A stretch of DNA of 64,000 bases from Microbacterium oxydans (GCF_006540085.1 NZ_BJOG01000001.1:744001-808000); one strand, 5' to 3'; shown: positions 50,718 through 59,558, numbered from the stretch's first letter. Made by a program: numbers and translations. Notes: generated by a model from the letters alone, not told the origin.

Positions 50718-52013
50718 GTGAGCCGTATCGTCGCCCTCGACACCACCGACATCCGCTTCCCCACGTCTCTGAGCCTGGACGGGTCGGATGCGATGAACCC
50801 CGACCCCGACTACTCGGCCGCGTACGTCATCGTGCGCACCGACGCGGACGACGACATCGAGGGGCACGCCTTCGTCTTCACGATCGGCCGCGGCAACGAT
50901 GTGCAGGTCGCCGCGATCGACGCGCTCGCCGGCCACCTGGTCGGACGCGAGATCGAGCCTCTGCTCGACGACATGGGCGGCACGTTCCGTGACATCATCG
51001 GCGACTCGCAGCTGCGCTGGCTGGGTCCTGAGAAGGGCGTCATGCACATGGCCATCGGCGCCGTCATCAATGCGCTGTGGGACATCAAGGCCAAGCGTGC
51101 GGGCCTGCCGCTCTGGCAGCTCCTCGCCCGCATGACGCCGGAGGAGCTTGTCGACCTCGTCGACTTCCGCTACCTCACCAACGCCCTCACCCGCGAGGAC
51201 GCCCTCGGGATCCTGCGGGCCGCAGAGCCCGGTAGGGCCGAGCGGGAGCAGCAGCTGCTCGCCACCGGCTACCCGGGCTACACGACCAGCCCCGGCTGGC
51301 TCGGCTACTCCGATGAGAAGCTCGAACGCCTCGCCCGCGAGGCCATGGCCGACGGTTTCACCCAGATCAAGCTCAAGGTCGGCGCCGACCTGCAGGACGA
51401 CATCCGCCGCTTCCGCAAGGCGCGCGAGGTGTGCGGCCCGGACTTCCCGATCGCGATCGACGCGAACCAGCGCTGGGAGGTGTCCGAGGCGATCGAGTGG
51501 GTGAACGCGCTCGCCGAGTTCCACCCCGCGTGGATCGAGGAGCCCACGAGTCCCGACGACGTGCTCGGTCACGCCGAGATCGCCAGAGGCATCGCCCCGA
51601 TCCGCGTCGCCACCGGTGAACACGCGCAGAACCGCGTCATCTTCAAGCAGCTGCTGCAGGCCGAGGCCATCGCCGTCATGCAGATCGACGCCGTGCGGGT
51701 CGCGGGCGTGAACGAGAACATCGCCAACCTGCTGCTCGCCGCCAAGTTCGGGGTGCCGGTCTGCCCGCATGCCGGCGGCGTCGGTCTGTGCGAGGCCGTG
51801 CAGCACCTGTCGATGTTCGACTTCGTCGCCGTCACCGGCACGCGCGAGGGCCGGATGATCGAGTTCGTCGACCACCTGCACGAGCACTTCGTGGTGCCGA
51901 CCGACATCCAGGGCGGCTCTTACATGGCTCCCACCACGCCGGGCACGGGCATGGAGATGAAGGCCGACAGCATCGCCGCGTACACCTGGACGGGCGCGCA
52001 TGTCGGCGTCTGA
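50718..52013 (+). CDS. L-fuconate dehydratase (enolase superfamily)
   Basis: 431 residues from the GTG at 50718, spaced well from GAGAGGA; an ATG at 50703 is in frame but has no RBS. The N-terminus [20 protein letters not shown] and [11 protein letters not shown] is highly characteristic. Active site: IKLKVG (acid/base Lys), metal ligands in [15 protein letters not shown] and GEHAQN, and the catalytic His in PHAGGVGL. Dehydrates L-fuconate to 2-keto-3-deoxy-L-fuconate. This is the best single marker that the operon handles L-fucose. Confidence 0.93.
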   Translation: MSRIVALDTTDIRFPTSLSLDGSDAMNPDPDYSAAYVIVRTDADDDIEGHAFVFTIGRGNDVQVAAIDALAGHLVGREIEPLLDDMGGTFRDIIGDSQLRWLGPEKGVMHMAIGAVINALWDIKAKRAGLPLWQLLARMTPEELVDLVDFRYLTNALTREDALGILRAAEPGRAEREQQLLATGYPGYTTSPGWLGYSDEKLERLAREAMADGFTQIKLKVGADLQDDIRRFRKAREVCGPDFPIAIDANQRWEVSEAIEWVNALAEFHPAWIEEPTSPDDVLGHAEIARGIAPIRVATGEHAQNRVIFKQLLQAEAIAVMQIDAVRVAGVNENIANLLLAAKFGVPVCPHAGGVGLCEAVQHLSMFDFVAVTGTREGRMIEFVDHLHEHFVVPTDIQGGSYMAPTTPGTGMEMKADSIAAYTWTGAHVGV

Positions 52014-52998
52014 CGGTGTGATCGTGCCTGACCGCCTGACCGTCCCGACTCTCGGCTATGGTGCCGCCAACGTCGGCAACCTCTTCCGTGAGCTGTCCGA
52101 CGACGACGCGTGGGCCGTGTTGGACGCGGCGTGGGAGAACGGCATCCGCTTCTACGACACGGCTCCGCACTACGGCCTCGGGCTCTCCGAGCGTCGCCTC
52201 GGCACCTTCCTGCAGACCAAGCCGCGCGACGAGTACGTGCTCTCGACCAAGGTCGGCCGGCTGCTGCGCCCGAACCCCGACCACGCCGGCGGCCTCGACA
52301 CCGCGAACGACTTCCACGTGCCTGACGACCTCCAGCGCGTGTGGGACTTCTCGGCGGACGGCATCCGGACGAGCCTGGACGAGTCCCGCGAGCGGCTCGG
52401 CATCGAGCGCATCGACCTCCTCTACCTGCACGACCCGGAGCGGCACGACCTCGACCTCGCGCTCGCCGAGGCCCTTCCGGCCCTGGAGCAGCTGCGCGCG
52501 GACGGCGAGGTGACCGCGATCGGCATCGGCTCGATGGTGTCGGAAGCCCTCGCGGCATCCGTGCGTTCCGCGGACCTCGACCTCGTGATGGTGGCCGGCC
52601 GCTACACGCTGTTGGAGCAGCCCGCAGCGGTCGACGTGCTGCCCGCGTGCCGGGAGACCGGGACCGGGATCGTCGCGGCGTCGGTGTTCAACTCCGGACT
52701 GCTGGCCTCGAACGAGCCGCGGAGGGATGGCCGCTACGAGTACGGGCAGCTCCCCGACGAGCTGTGGGAGCGCCTGGTGCGCATCGCCGCGGTGTGCGCC
52801 GACCACGATGTGCCCCTGCCGGCCGCGGCGATCCAGTTCCCGTTGCAGTCCGAGGTCGTACGCTCGGTCGTGGTGGGTGGCAGTCGTCCGGCGCAGCTGC
52901 AGCAGAATGCGGAGTATGCCGCCCTCGACATCCCGGCCGCGCTGTGGGACAACCTCGCAGCGGAGGGGCTCATCCCGGCCGGCTCAGGCGTCTCCTGA
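52000..52998 (+). CDS. Aldo/keto reductase, probable L-fucose (D-threo-aldose) 1-dehydrogenase
   Basis: 332 residues, starting 14 bases inside the dehydratase gene. Motifs: [37 protein letters not shown] with catalytic Asp/Tyr, LSTKVGR with the Lys, LLYLHDPE with the His, and a C-terminal [16 protein letters not shown] for the dinucleotide. The D-threo-aldose 1-dehydrogenase group oxidises L-fucose to its lactone, the first committed step. Its coupling with the dehydratase and FucU supports this. Confidence 0.88.
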   Translation: MSASDGVIVPDRLTVPTLGYGAANVGNLFRELSDDDAWAVLDAAWENGIRFYDTAPHYGLGLSERRLGTFLQTKPRDEYVLSTKVGRLLRPNPDHAGGLDTANDFHVPDDLQRVWDFSADGIRTSLDESRERLGIERIDLLYLHDPERHDLDLALAEALPALEQLRADGEVTAIGIGSMVSEALAASVRSADLDLVMVAGRYTLLEQPAAVDVLPACRETGTGIVAASVFNSGLLASNEPRRDGRYEYGQLPDELWERLVRIAAVCADHDVPLPAAAIQFPLQSEVVRSVVVGGSRPAQLQQNAEYAALDIPAALWDNLAAEGLIPAGSGVS

Positions 52999-53029
52999 AC
53001 CACCCGACGGCTCGACGAGAGGAGCACTC

Positions 53030-53449
53030 GTGCTCGAAGGAATCCATCCCCTGCTGACGGGAGAGCTGCTGCTGCACCTCGACCGCATGGGGCACTCCGA
53101 TGCCGTGGTCGTCGCCGACGCGCACTTCCCCGCGTGGGGTCTGGGCGCACGTGTGATCGACCTGCCCGGCACCACGACGCCTGAGGTGGTGGCTGCCATC
53201 CGCACCGTGCTGCCGCTGGACGACGCCCCCGGCCTCGATCTGATGACCTCGGCCGACGGCGAGGTGCTCGACGTGCAGCGCGAGCTCATGGCGGCGGCGG
53301 GCACAGCCGTGGACACGACGGCCTTCGTCGAGCGGTTCGCCTACTACGAGGTCGCGAAGACCGCGTATCTGATGGTGCGCACGGGTGAGACGCGCAAATA
53401 CAGCAACGCGCTGCTGCGCAAGGGTGTGGTCGGCCACCCCTCGGCCTGA
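53030..53449 (+). CDS. fucU: L-fucose mutarotase (FucU/RbsD family)
   Basis: 139 residues, GTG start after GAGAGGAG. Interconverts alpha and beta L-fucose. HPLLTGELLLHLDRMGHSDAV at the start (the conserved His region), DAHFPAWGLGARVIDLPG, ERFAYYEVAKTAYLMVRTGE and the end YSNALLRKGVV match FucU. Separated from the reductase by 31 bases, so within the same operon. Distinguishable from the other family member in the window, RbsD, by this longer, fucose-type C-terminus. Confidence 0.92.
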   Translation: MLEGIHPLLTGELLLHLDRMGHSDAVVVADAHFPAWGLGARVIDLPGTTTPEVVAAIRTVLPLDDAPGLDLMTSADGEVLDVQRELMAAAGTAVDTTAFVERFAYYEVAKTAYLMVRTGETRKYSNALLRKGVVGHPSA

Positions 53450-53482
53450 CGAAGGAGCGAGGCCTCGCGGCAGCCAGAGAAC

Positions 53483-53505
53483 GACCGTCTCAGCGACCGA
53501 CGGTC
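53483..53505. terminator. Hairpin GACCGTC ... GACGGTC between fucU and lacI-type gene
   Basis: Seven-base arms at 53483-53489 and 53499-53505 with a 9-base loop, spanning the end of the convergent regulator gene. Short, but well placed to serve both transcripts. Confidence 0.4.
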
Positions 53506-54491
53506 GACTCCCGCACGATGAGCTCGGCGGGGAACGGCGTCGTCGCGGGCGGGGGTGCCGAGGGGTCGGCGAGCTGTGCCAGCAGGGCGACCCCGGCGGC
53601 GCGGCCGATCTCGTAGCCGGGCTGCCGCACGCTGGTGAGCGGGACGACACCCTGGTGCGCCTGGGCGACGTCGTCGAACCCGATGAGTGCGATCTCCTCC
53701 GGCACGCGGACGCCGTGGCGCAGGAGCTGCGTGAGCACGCCGAGCGCCACCATGTCGTTCGCGGCGAACACGGCGTCGGGCCGCTCGGCGGGGGGCAGGG
53801 CGATGATCCGCATGCCGGCCTCCAGGCCGTCCTCGGTCGCCAAGTGCGGCACTTCGACCGTCGACACCGTCGCGTCCGTGTCGGCGACGGCTTCGCGGAG
53901 CCCGGCCAGACGATCGTTCGACTGGCTCACCGCCGGGTTGCCGAGGAACAGGATGCGTCGTCGCCCGAGATCGACGAGATGCTTCCCCGCGAGGCGGCCG
54001 CCGGCACGATCGTCGAACAGCACGGATGCGACCTTCGATGAGTCGGGGATCGGTCCCACCACGACCGAGCGGATGCCGCGATCGGCGAGCGCCTCGAGGC
54101 GCGGTACGACGTCGCCGAGCGGATAGATGACGATGCCCTGCACACGGTGCGCCTCGAACATGTCGAGGTTGCGTCGCTCCTGTGTCTCGTCGCGGTCGCT
54201 GTTGCTGAAGAAGAGCGACCAGCCGCCCTCGCGCGCCACGTCCTCGACGCCGCGCGAGAGGTCGTGGAAGTAGGGCAGCCAGGCATCGAGGAGGATGAGC
54301 GCCAGCGCCTTGCTGGAGCCGGCCCGCAGCTGCCGAGCGGATTCGTTGGGCACGAAGTCGAGCTCTTCGATCGCGGCCCGTACCCGCTCGCGGCTCGCGG
54401 CTCCGAGCACGTGCGGGTGATTGAGGTAGTTCGACACGGTGGAGGAGGAGACTCCCGCGAGGGCGGCGACGTCCTTGACGCTCGCTGGCAT
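53490..54491 (-). CDS. LacI family transcriptional regulator
   Basis: 333 residues. Helix-turn-helix ASVKDVAALAGVSSSTVSNYL with hinge VPNESARQLRAG, then the periplasmic-binding-type sensor domain (LILLDAWLPYFHDLSRG ... IALIGFDDVAQAH). Start preceded by GAAGGAG. It faces the epimerase-ABC unit across a region with two near-identical operators, which it probably binds in the absence of sugar. A GACGAA-type microsatellite lies directly upstream of its RBS. Confidence 0.93.
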   Translation of the reverse strand: MPASVKDVAALAGVSSSTVSNYLNHPHVLGAASRERVRAAIEELDFVPNESARQLRAGSSKALALILLDAWLPYFHDLSRGVEDVAREGGWSLFFSNSDRDETQERRNLDMFEAHRVQGIVIYPLGDVVPRLEALADRGIRSVVVGPIPDSSKVASVLFDDRAGGRLAGKHLVDLGRRRILFLGNPAVSQSNDRLAGLREAVADTDATVSTVEVPHLATEDGLEAGMRIIALPPAERPDAVFAANDMVALGVLTQLLRHGVRVPEEIALIGFDDVAQAHQGVVPLTSVRQPGYEIGRAAGVALLAQLADPSAPPPATTPFPAELIVRESTVGR

Positions 54492-54497
54492 GGGGCT

Positions 54498-54536
54498 CCT
54501 TCGTCTTCTTCGTCTTCGTCTTCGTTGTCTTCATCG
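54498..54536 (-). repeat. (TCTTCG)n-type microsatellite in 5' leader of the LacI-type gene
   Basis: Irregular runs of TCTTCG/TTCTTCG on +, i.e. GACGAA-type purine tract on the coding strand, ending next to the RBS. Repeat changes could alter translation of the repressor. Confidence 0.7.
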
Positions 54537-54592
54537 TCGCCGCGGCGATCGGGGCTCCTGACCGCGGTGGCGGCCTCAGGATATCGGAGGAG

Positions 54593-54606
54593 TTGCAACG
54601 TGCCAA
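54593..54606. promoter_or_regulatory. LacI-type operator 1 (TTGCAACGTGCCAA)
   Basis: Matches the central 14 bases of operator 2 with two differences. Lies 8 bases upstream of the -35 TTGACA (54615-54620). Confidence 0.7.
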
Positions 54607-54614
54607 GAAAGTTC

Positions 54615-54644
54615 TTGACACCGCTGCCGCCCCCGACGTAGCGT
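54615..54644 (+). promoter_or_regulatory. Promoter of the epimerase gene
   Basis: -35 TTGACA (54615-54620), -10 TAGCGT (54639-54644), 18-base spacer. Flanked by operators at 54593 and 54655, a looping-type arrangement. Confidence 0.6.
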
Positions 54645-54654
54645 GACTCGCACA

Positions 54655-54680
54655 CCGGACTTGGCACGTGCCAAGTCCGG
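54655..54680. promoter_or_regulatory. LacI-type operator 2, perfect 26-bp palindrome
   Basis: CCGGACTTGGCAC joined directly to GTGCCAAGTCCGG. The core TTGGCACGTGCCAA with a CG centre is typical of LacI-family sites. It lies just after the -10 element, 38 bases before the epimerase ATG. Confidence 0.85.
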
Positions 54681-54718
54681 GGCGGCGACGGTGCCGGACA
54701 CCCGCTGTGAGAGGTCTC

Positions 54719-55588
54719 ATGAACATCGGCTGTCACGGTCTGGTCTGGACGGGGAATTTCGATGCCGAGGGCATCCGTCTGGCGGTGCAGAAGACCAAGG
54801 AGGCGGGCTTCGACCTCATCGAGTTCCCGCTGATGGATCCGTTCTCCTTCGACGTCGCGGTCGCGAAGGATGCTCTCGAGGAATACGGCCTCGACGTCAG
54901 TGCGTCGCTCGGCCTGTCCGAGGCGACCGACGTCACGAGCTCCGACCCCGTGATCGTCGCGGCCGGTGAAGCCCTGCTCATCAAGGCCGTCGACGTGCTC
55001 GCGGATCTCGGAGGGAAGCACTTCTGCGGCGTGATCTACAGCGCGATGAAGAAGTACATGGAGCCGGTGACCACCGAAGGGCTCGCGAGCAGCCGGGACG
55101 TGATCGCGCGGGTGGCCGACCATGCCTCCGAGCGCGGAGTGTCGGTCTCGCTCGAGGTCGTGAACCGCTACGAGACGAACGTGCTCAACACGGCGCGGCA
55201 GGCTCTCGCGTACGTCGCCGAGGTCGACCGGCCGAATCTCGGGATCCACATCGACACGTACCACATGAACATCGAGGAGTCGGATATGTTCGCGCCGGTC
55301 CTCGATGCCGCACCCGCCCTGCGCTACGTGCACATCGGCGAGAGCCACCGCGGCTATCTGGGAACCGGCACCGTCGACTTCGACGCGTTCTTCAAGGCGC
55401 TCGGGCGCATCGGGTACGACGGCCCGATCGTGTTCGAGTCGTTCTCGTCGGCGGTCGTCGCCCCTGACCTCAGCCGCATGCTCGGCATCTGGCGGAACCT
55501 CTGGAACGACAACGTCGAGCTGGGTGCCCACGCGAACGCCTACATCCGCGACAAGCTCGTCGCGGTCGAGTCGATCCGCCTGCACTGA
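54719..55588 (+). CDS. Sugar phosphate isomerase/epimerase (D-tagatose/psicose 3-epimerase-like)
   Basis: 289 residues. Xylose isomerase-like TIM barrel: metal and catalytic residues in SLEVVNRYETN (Glu), HIDTYHMNIEE (Asp/His), HIGESHRGYLGTG (Glu/His) and VFESFSS (Glu). This four-part set is that of the ketose 3-epimerases. It would interconvert ketoses at C3. Controlled by the LacI-type repressor and followed after 179 bases by a ribose-type ABC importer, so the imported sugar may be its substrate. Confidence 0.88.
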   Translation: MNIGCHGLVWTGNFDAEGIRLAVQKTKEAGFDLIEFPLMDPFSFDVAVAKDALEEYGLDVSASLGLSEATDVTSSDPVIVAAGEALLIKAVDVLADLGGKHFCGVIYSAMKKYMEPVTTEGLASSRDVIARVADHASERGVSVSLEVVNRYETNVLNTARQALAYVAEVDRPNLGIHIDTYHMNIEESDMFAPVLDAAPALRYVHIGESHRGYLGTGTVDFDAFFKALGRIGYDGPIVFESFSSAVVAPDLSRMLGIWRNLWNDNVELGAHANAYIRDKLVAVESIRLH

Positions 55589-55615
55589 GTCGGCGAAGGG
55601 CGGGAAAGATCAAGA

Positions 55616-55625
55616 TGTCATTACA
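55616..55625. promoter_or_regulatory. TGTCATTACA (reverse of TGTAATGACA) upstream of ABC genes
   Basis: Fourth copy of the motif also found near eda and the transaldolase; the reverse strand reads ACCTGTAATGACA. It lies 28 bases after the epimerase stop, upstream of the ABC promoter. Confidence 0.5.
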
Positions 55626-55647
55626 GGTCTTCCCAACCTCGTCGACG

Positions 55648-55711
55648 TTAGATACATTTAGATACAACTTGCGCTGCCCGTAGCGTAGGACGCAGAATTG
55701 ATCCGATGTTT
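55648..55711 (+). promoter_or_regulatory. ABC operon control region: TTAGATACA repeats, promoter and GATGT motif
   Basis: TTAGATACA occurs at 55648-55656 and 55658-55666, one helical turn apart. A weak promoter TTGCGC (55669-55674) and CAGAAT (55693-55698), spacer 18, follows. TTGATCCGATGTTT (55698-55711) overlaps the end of the -10 and matches the fucose-region motif. Several regulators may act here. Confidence 0.5.
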
Positions 55712-55767
55712 GCGGCGGAATGATCCGTCGACATCGAAGCAGAACCTTCAAGGAAGCAGGTGAGCGC

Positions 55768-57270
55768 ATGAGTGGACCCATCCTCCGGGTCGAGGGGATC
55801 AGCAAAGGATTCCCCGGCGTGCAGGCGCTGAAGGACGTGCATCTCGAGGTGCACGCCGGCGAGGTGCTCGTGCTCGTGGGTGAGAACGGCGCGGGAAAGT
55901 CGACCCTGATGAAGATCCTCTCCGGGATCTACACCAAGGACGAGGGGACGATCACGTTCGAGGGTCAGGAGGTCGAGCTCACGAGCCCTCTTCAGGCGCA
56001 GGAGCTCGGCATCACGATCATCCATCAGGAGCTCAACCTGATGCCCGATCTGACCGTGGCGCAGAACATCTACGTCGGGCGGGAGCCGACGACGGGCCCG
56101 TTCCTGTCGGAGCGCAAGCTCAACGCCCAGACCGCAGACCTGCTGCAGCGCCTCGACATCCACCTGAACCCGCGGCAACTCGTCGGCGAGCTCACGGTGG
56201 CCGAGCAGCAGATGGTCGAGATCGCCAAGGCCCTGTCGTTCAACGCCAAGGTGCTCATCATGGACGAGCCCACCTCGGCCCTCACCGACACCGAGGTCGA
56301 GACGCTGTTCGTGCTGATCGAGCAGCTCAAGGCGCGTGGCACCGGGATCGTCTACATCTCGCACCGCATGGACGAGCTGCGTCGCCTGGCCGATCGGGTG
56401 ACCGTCCTGCGTGATGGCACATACATCGGATCACTCGACCGGTCCGAGATCACCATCCCGACGATCATCGAGATGATGGTCGGACGTGTGATCGACGAGG
56501 GAACCCGTCCTCAGGCCCGCGAGCACGCCAACGACCCGATCGTCCTCGATGTGCAGGGGCTGTCGACCAGGAACCTTCTCAAGGACGTGTCCTTCCAGCT
56601 GCACAAGGGCGAGATCCTCGGGTTCGCCGGGCTGATGGGTGCGGGACGCACCGAGACCGCGAGGGCGGTGATCGGCGCCGACCATCGCGACGGCGGCACC
56701 ATCGCGATCGACGGTCGCACCGTGAAGATCGCCCAGCCCGCCGACGCGGTGCAGCACGGCGTCGGATACCTCTCGGAGGACCGCAAGCTCCTCGGGCTGA
56801 TGCTCGAGCAGGACGTGACGTTCAACACCGTGCTGGCCTCGCTCGGCTCCTACGCCAACGCGATCGGCTGGATGGGCGACAGCAAGGCCAAGAACCGCAC
56901 CAAGGAGTACGTGCAGCAGCTGCGGGTGAAAACCCCCTCGGTCAACCAGGTGGTCAAGCTCCTCTCCGGAGGCAACCAGCAGAAGGTCGTCATCGCCCGG
57001 TGGCTGATGCGCGACTGCGACATCCTCATCTTCGACGAACCGACGCGAGGCATCGACGTCGGCGCGAAGGAGGAGATCTACCGCCTCATGCAGCAGCTCG
57101 CTGATGCAGGCAAATCCATCATCGTCATCTCATCCGAGCTCCCGGAGATCCTCCGCGTGGCGAACCGCATCGCGGTGTTCGCCAACGGCCGCATCACCGG
57201 GACGCTCCGCAACGAGGAAGCAAGCCAGGAGAAGATCATGCAACTCGCAGCCCACGGGGAGGAAGACTGA
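55768..57270 (+). CDS. Ribose-type sugar ABC ATPase (RbsA-like)
   Basis: 500 residues from ATG at 55768. Two ABC domains: NBD1 with LVGENGAGKSTLMKIL, VAEQQMVEIAKAL and VLIMDEPTSAL; NBD2 with GFAGLMGAGRTE in place of a standard Walker A, LSGGNQQKVVIAR and ILIFDEPTRGID. This pairing of a normal and a degenerate domain is standard for the CUT2 group. Next gene overlaps by one base (TGATG). Imports a monosaccharide; which one is undecided. Confidence 0.93.
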   Translation: MSGPILRVEGISKGFPGVQALKDVHLEVHAGEVLVLVGENGAGKSTLMKILSGIYTKDEGTITFEGQEVELTSPLQAQELGITIIHQELNLMPDLTVAQNIYVGREPTTGPFLSERKLNAQTADLLQRLDIHLNPRQLVGELTVAEQQMVEIAKALSFNAKVLIMDEPTSALTDTEVETLFVLIEQLKARGTGIVYISHRMDELRRLADRVTVLRDGTYIGSLDRSEITIPTIIEMMVGRVIDEGTRPQAREHANDPIVLDVQGLSTRNLLKDVSFQLHKGEILGFAGLMGAGRTETARAVIGADHRDGGTIAIDGRTVKIAQPADAVQHGVGYLSEDRKLLGLMLEQDVTFNTVLASLGSYANAIGWMGDSKAKNRTKEYVQQLRVKTPSVNQVVKLLSGGNQQKVVIARWLMRDCDILIFDEPTRGIDVGAKEEIYRLMQQLADAGKSIIVISSELPEILRVANRIAVFANGRITGTLRNEEASQEKIMQLAAHGEED

Positions 57271-58304
57271 TGAGCGCTCCGCAGCAGCCCGGATCGTCGA
57301 CGACGACGATCATCCAGACCGCCGTGAACGAGAACACGGACAAGAGAGACGTCGGCGCGTTCCTGAAGCGTCAGTTCCAGCAGTCGCTGGCGTTCGGCAC
57401 GCTCATCGTGCTGATCATCTTCTTCTCGATCGCCAGCCCGAACTTCTTCACCTTCAGCAACATCGCCACGGTGCTGCTGTCGACGGCGGTCATCGGCATC
57501 CTCGCCCTCGGCACCACCTTCGTCATCATCACCGGCGGCATCGACCTGTCGATCGGCACCGGCATGGCGCTGTGCGCCGTGATGACGGGTGTGTTCGTGA
57601 CCAACATGGGGCTCCCGGTGTGGGTCGGCGTGATCGGCGGCGTCCTGACCGGTGTGCTGATGGGGCTCGTGAACGGTGTGAACATCACGTTCCTCCGCCT
57701 CCCGCCGTTCATCGCCACCCTCGCGATGATGATGATCGCGGGCGGCCTCGCCCTCGTGATCTCGGGTGTCGCACCGATCTACTTCTCGACGTCGGCCCCC
57801 GACTTCAAGAAGATCGCCCTCGGCGTGATCATCCCCGGCATCCCGAACGCCGTGCTCGTGACAGCGGTGCTCGCGGTCATCGCGTACCTGGTGCTGTCGA
57901 AGACGCTCCTCGGCCGGTACACGTTCGCGATCGGCTCGAACGAGGAGGCCACGCGCCTCTCGGGCGTCAACACGCGTCGTTGGACGATCCTCATCTACAT
58001 GTTCGCCGGAGCTTTCACCGGGGTCGCCGGCATCGTCATCGCCTCGCGGCTCGATTCGGCCCAGCCGCAGATCGGCACCGGATACGAGCTGCAGGCGATC
58101 GCCGCGGTCATCATCGGCGGCACCTCGCTGCTGGGAGGACGCGGATCCATCCTCGGCACCGTGATCGGCGCCCTCATCATGAGCGTGCTCGTGAACGGGT
58201 TGCGCATCATGTCGATCCAGCCCGAGTGGCAGAACATCGTCGTCGGCGTGGTCGTGCTGCTCGCGGTGTTCCTCGACTCGCTGCGCAACCGACAGCGCAC
58301 CTGA
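57270..58304 (+). CDS. Ribose-type sugar ABC permease (RbsC-like)
   Basis: 344 residues. About nine hydrophobic helices; conserved ITGGIDLSIGTGMALCAV and the cytoplasmic loop GSNEEATRLSGVNTRRWTIL, which contacts the ATPase, plus IIGGTSLLGGRGSILGTVIGAL. A ~50-residue polar N-terminus. Middle gene of the import operon. The binding protein follows after 158 bases. Confidence 0.93.
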   Translation: MSAPQQPGSSTTTIIQTAVNENTDKRDVGAFLKRQFQQSLAFGTLIVLIIFFSIASPNFFTFSNIATVLLSTAVIGILALGTTFVIITGGIDLSIGTGMALCAVMTGVFVTNMGLPVWVGVIGGVLTGVLMGLVNGVNITFLRLPPFIATLAMMMIAGGLALVISGVAPIYFSTSAPDFKKIALGVIIPGIPNAVLVTAVLAVIAYLVLSKTLLGRYTFAIGSNEEATRLSGVNTRRWTILIYMFAGAFTGVAGIVIASRLDSAQPQIGTGYELQAIAAVIIGGTSLLGGRGSILGTVIGALIMSVLVNGLRIMSIQPEWQNIVVGVVVLLAVFLDSLRNRQRT

Positions 58305-58462
58305 GACCTGGACGGCGGCGAAAACCCGTGCCCGTCGTCGTCCTCCGGCCCCGGCCGACACCCCGCGGAGACATCCGCACAGGCACCTGGAATGTCCACA
58401 GCGCCGGCTCGTCCGGCATCCACACAGAACAAACCGAGTCGTACCCAAACAATGGAGTTTTC

Positions 58463-59464
58463 ATGAAATTCGGGAAGAAGACCGCACTCGTGGCCCTGGT
58501 GGCCGCATCCGCACTGGTGTTCGCCGGCTGTGCCGGCGGAGGCGGCGACGTGATCGAAGAGGGCTCGAGCAGCGGCGGCAGCAGCGACGGCGAGATGTAC
58601 ATCGCCATGGTCTCGAAGGGCTTCCAGCACCAGTTCTGGCAGGCCGTCAAGAAGGGAGCGGAGGACAAGGCGAAGGAGCTCGGCGTGAAGATCACGTTCG
58701 AGGGTCCTGCCGCCGAGACCGAGATCGCGCAGCAGCTCGAGATGCTGACCGCCGCGATCGACAAGAACCCGAACGCCATCGCCTACGCCGCCCTCGACCC
58801 CGAGGCGTGCGTCGCCCCCCTCGAGCAGGCCAAGGCGAAGGACATCCCCGTCGTCTACTTCGACGCCCCCTGCAACGGCGACGTCGGGCTCAGCCTGTCG
58901 GCCACCGACAGCAAGGTCGCCGGTGCGCTCGCTGCCGAGCACATGGCCGACCTGATCGGCGGCGAGGGCCAGGTCGCCATCGTCGGTCACTCGCAGATCA
59001 ACTCGACCGGTGTCGAGCGCCGCGACGGCTTCGTCGACAAGATCGAGGCGGACTACCCCGACATCGAGATCGTCGACATCCAGTACGGTGACGGCGACCA
59101 CCTCAAGTCGGCCGACATCGCCAAGACCCTGATCGCGGCCCACCCCGACCTCAAGGGCATCTACGGGACCAACGAAGGCTCCGCCATCGGTGTCGTGAAC
59201 GCCGTGAACGAGCTGGGCCTCGAGAAGGGCAAGATCACGATCGTCGGTTTCGACTCCGGCGCAGCGCAGATCAACGCCATCAAGGACGGCACCATGGCCG
59301 GCGCCATCACGCAGGACCCGATCGGCATCGGCGCACAGGTCGTGCAGGCCGCCTACGACGCCGCCAACGGTGACTCCGTCGAGAAGTTCTACGACACCGG
59401 TTCGTACTGGTACGACAAGAGCAACATCGACGATGAGAAGATCGCGGCCGTGCTCTACGAGTGA
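58463..59464 (+). CDS. Ribose-type ABC substrate-binding lipoprotein (RbsB-like)
   Basis: 333 residues. Signal peptide with lipobox LVFAGCAGGG (Cys at about residue 24), Gly/Ser-rich linker, then a family 4 periplasmic binding fold: YIAMVSKGFQHQFWQAVKKGAEDKAKELG, AYAALDPEACVAPLEQAKAKDIPVVYFD (in part) and TIVGFDSGAAQINAIKDGTMAGAITQDP (in part). The 158-base gap before it contains no ORF; separate high expression of the binding protein is usual. A strong terminator follows. Confidence 0.93.
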   Translation: MKFGKKTALVALVAASALVFAGCAGGGGDVIEEGSSSGGSSDGEMYIAMVSKGFQHQFWQAVKKGAEDKAKELGVKITFEGPAAETEIAQQLEMLTAAIDKNPNAIAYAALDPEACVAPLEQAKAKDIPVVYFDAPCNGDVGLSLSATDSKVAGALAAEHMADLIGGEGQVAIVGHSQINSTGVERRDGFVDKIEADYPDIEIVDIQYGDGDHLKSADIAKTLIAAHPDLKGIYGTNEGSAIGVVNAVNELGLEKGKITIVGFDSGAAQINAIKDGTMAGAITQDPIGIGAQVVQAAYDAANGDSVEKFYDTGSYWYDKSNIDDEKIAAVLYE

Positions 59465-59476
59465 CACCGCAACGCT

Positions 59477-59512
59477 GAAGAAGCCCCTCACCTCCGGGTG
59501 GGGGGCTTCTTC
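59477..59512 (+). terminator. Strong hairpin terminator after ABC operon
   Basis: Arms GAAGAAGCCCCTCACC (59477-59492) and GGTGGGGGGCTTCTTC (59497-59512), 16 pairs including one G-T, with a TCCG tetraloop, followed by GTT. It lies 12 bases past the stop codon and also faces the convergent operon. Confidence 0.9.
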
Positions 59513-59558
59513 GTTGCCAGGTGGGTGCGTATGGGGCGGAGTGGGGGTGGTACCTGGG

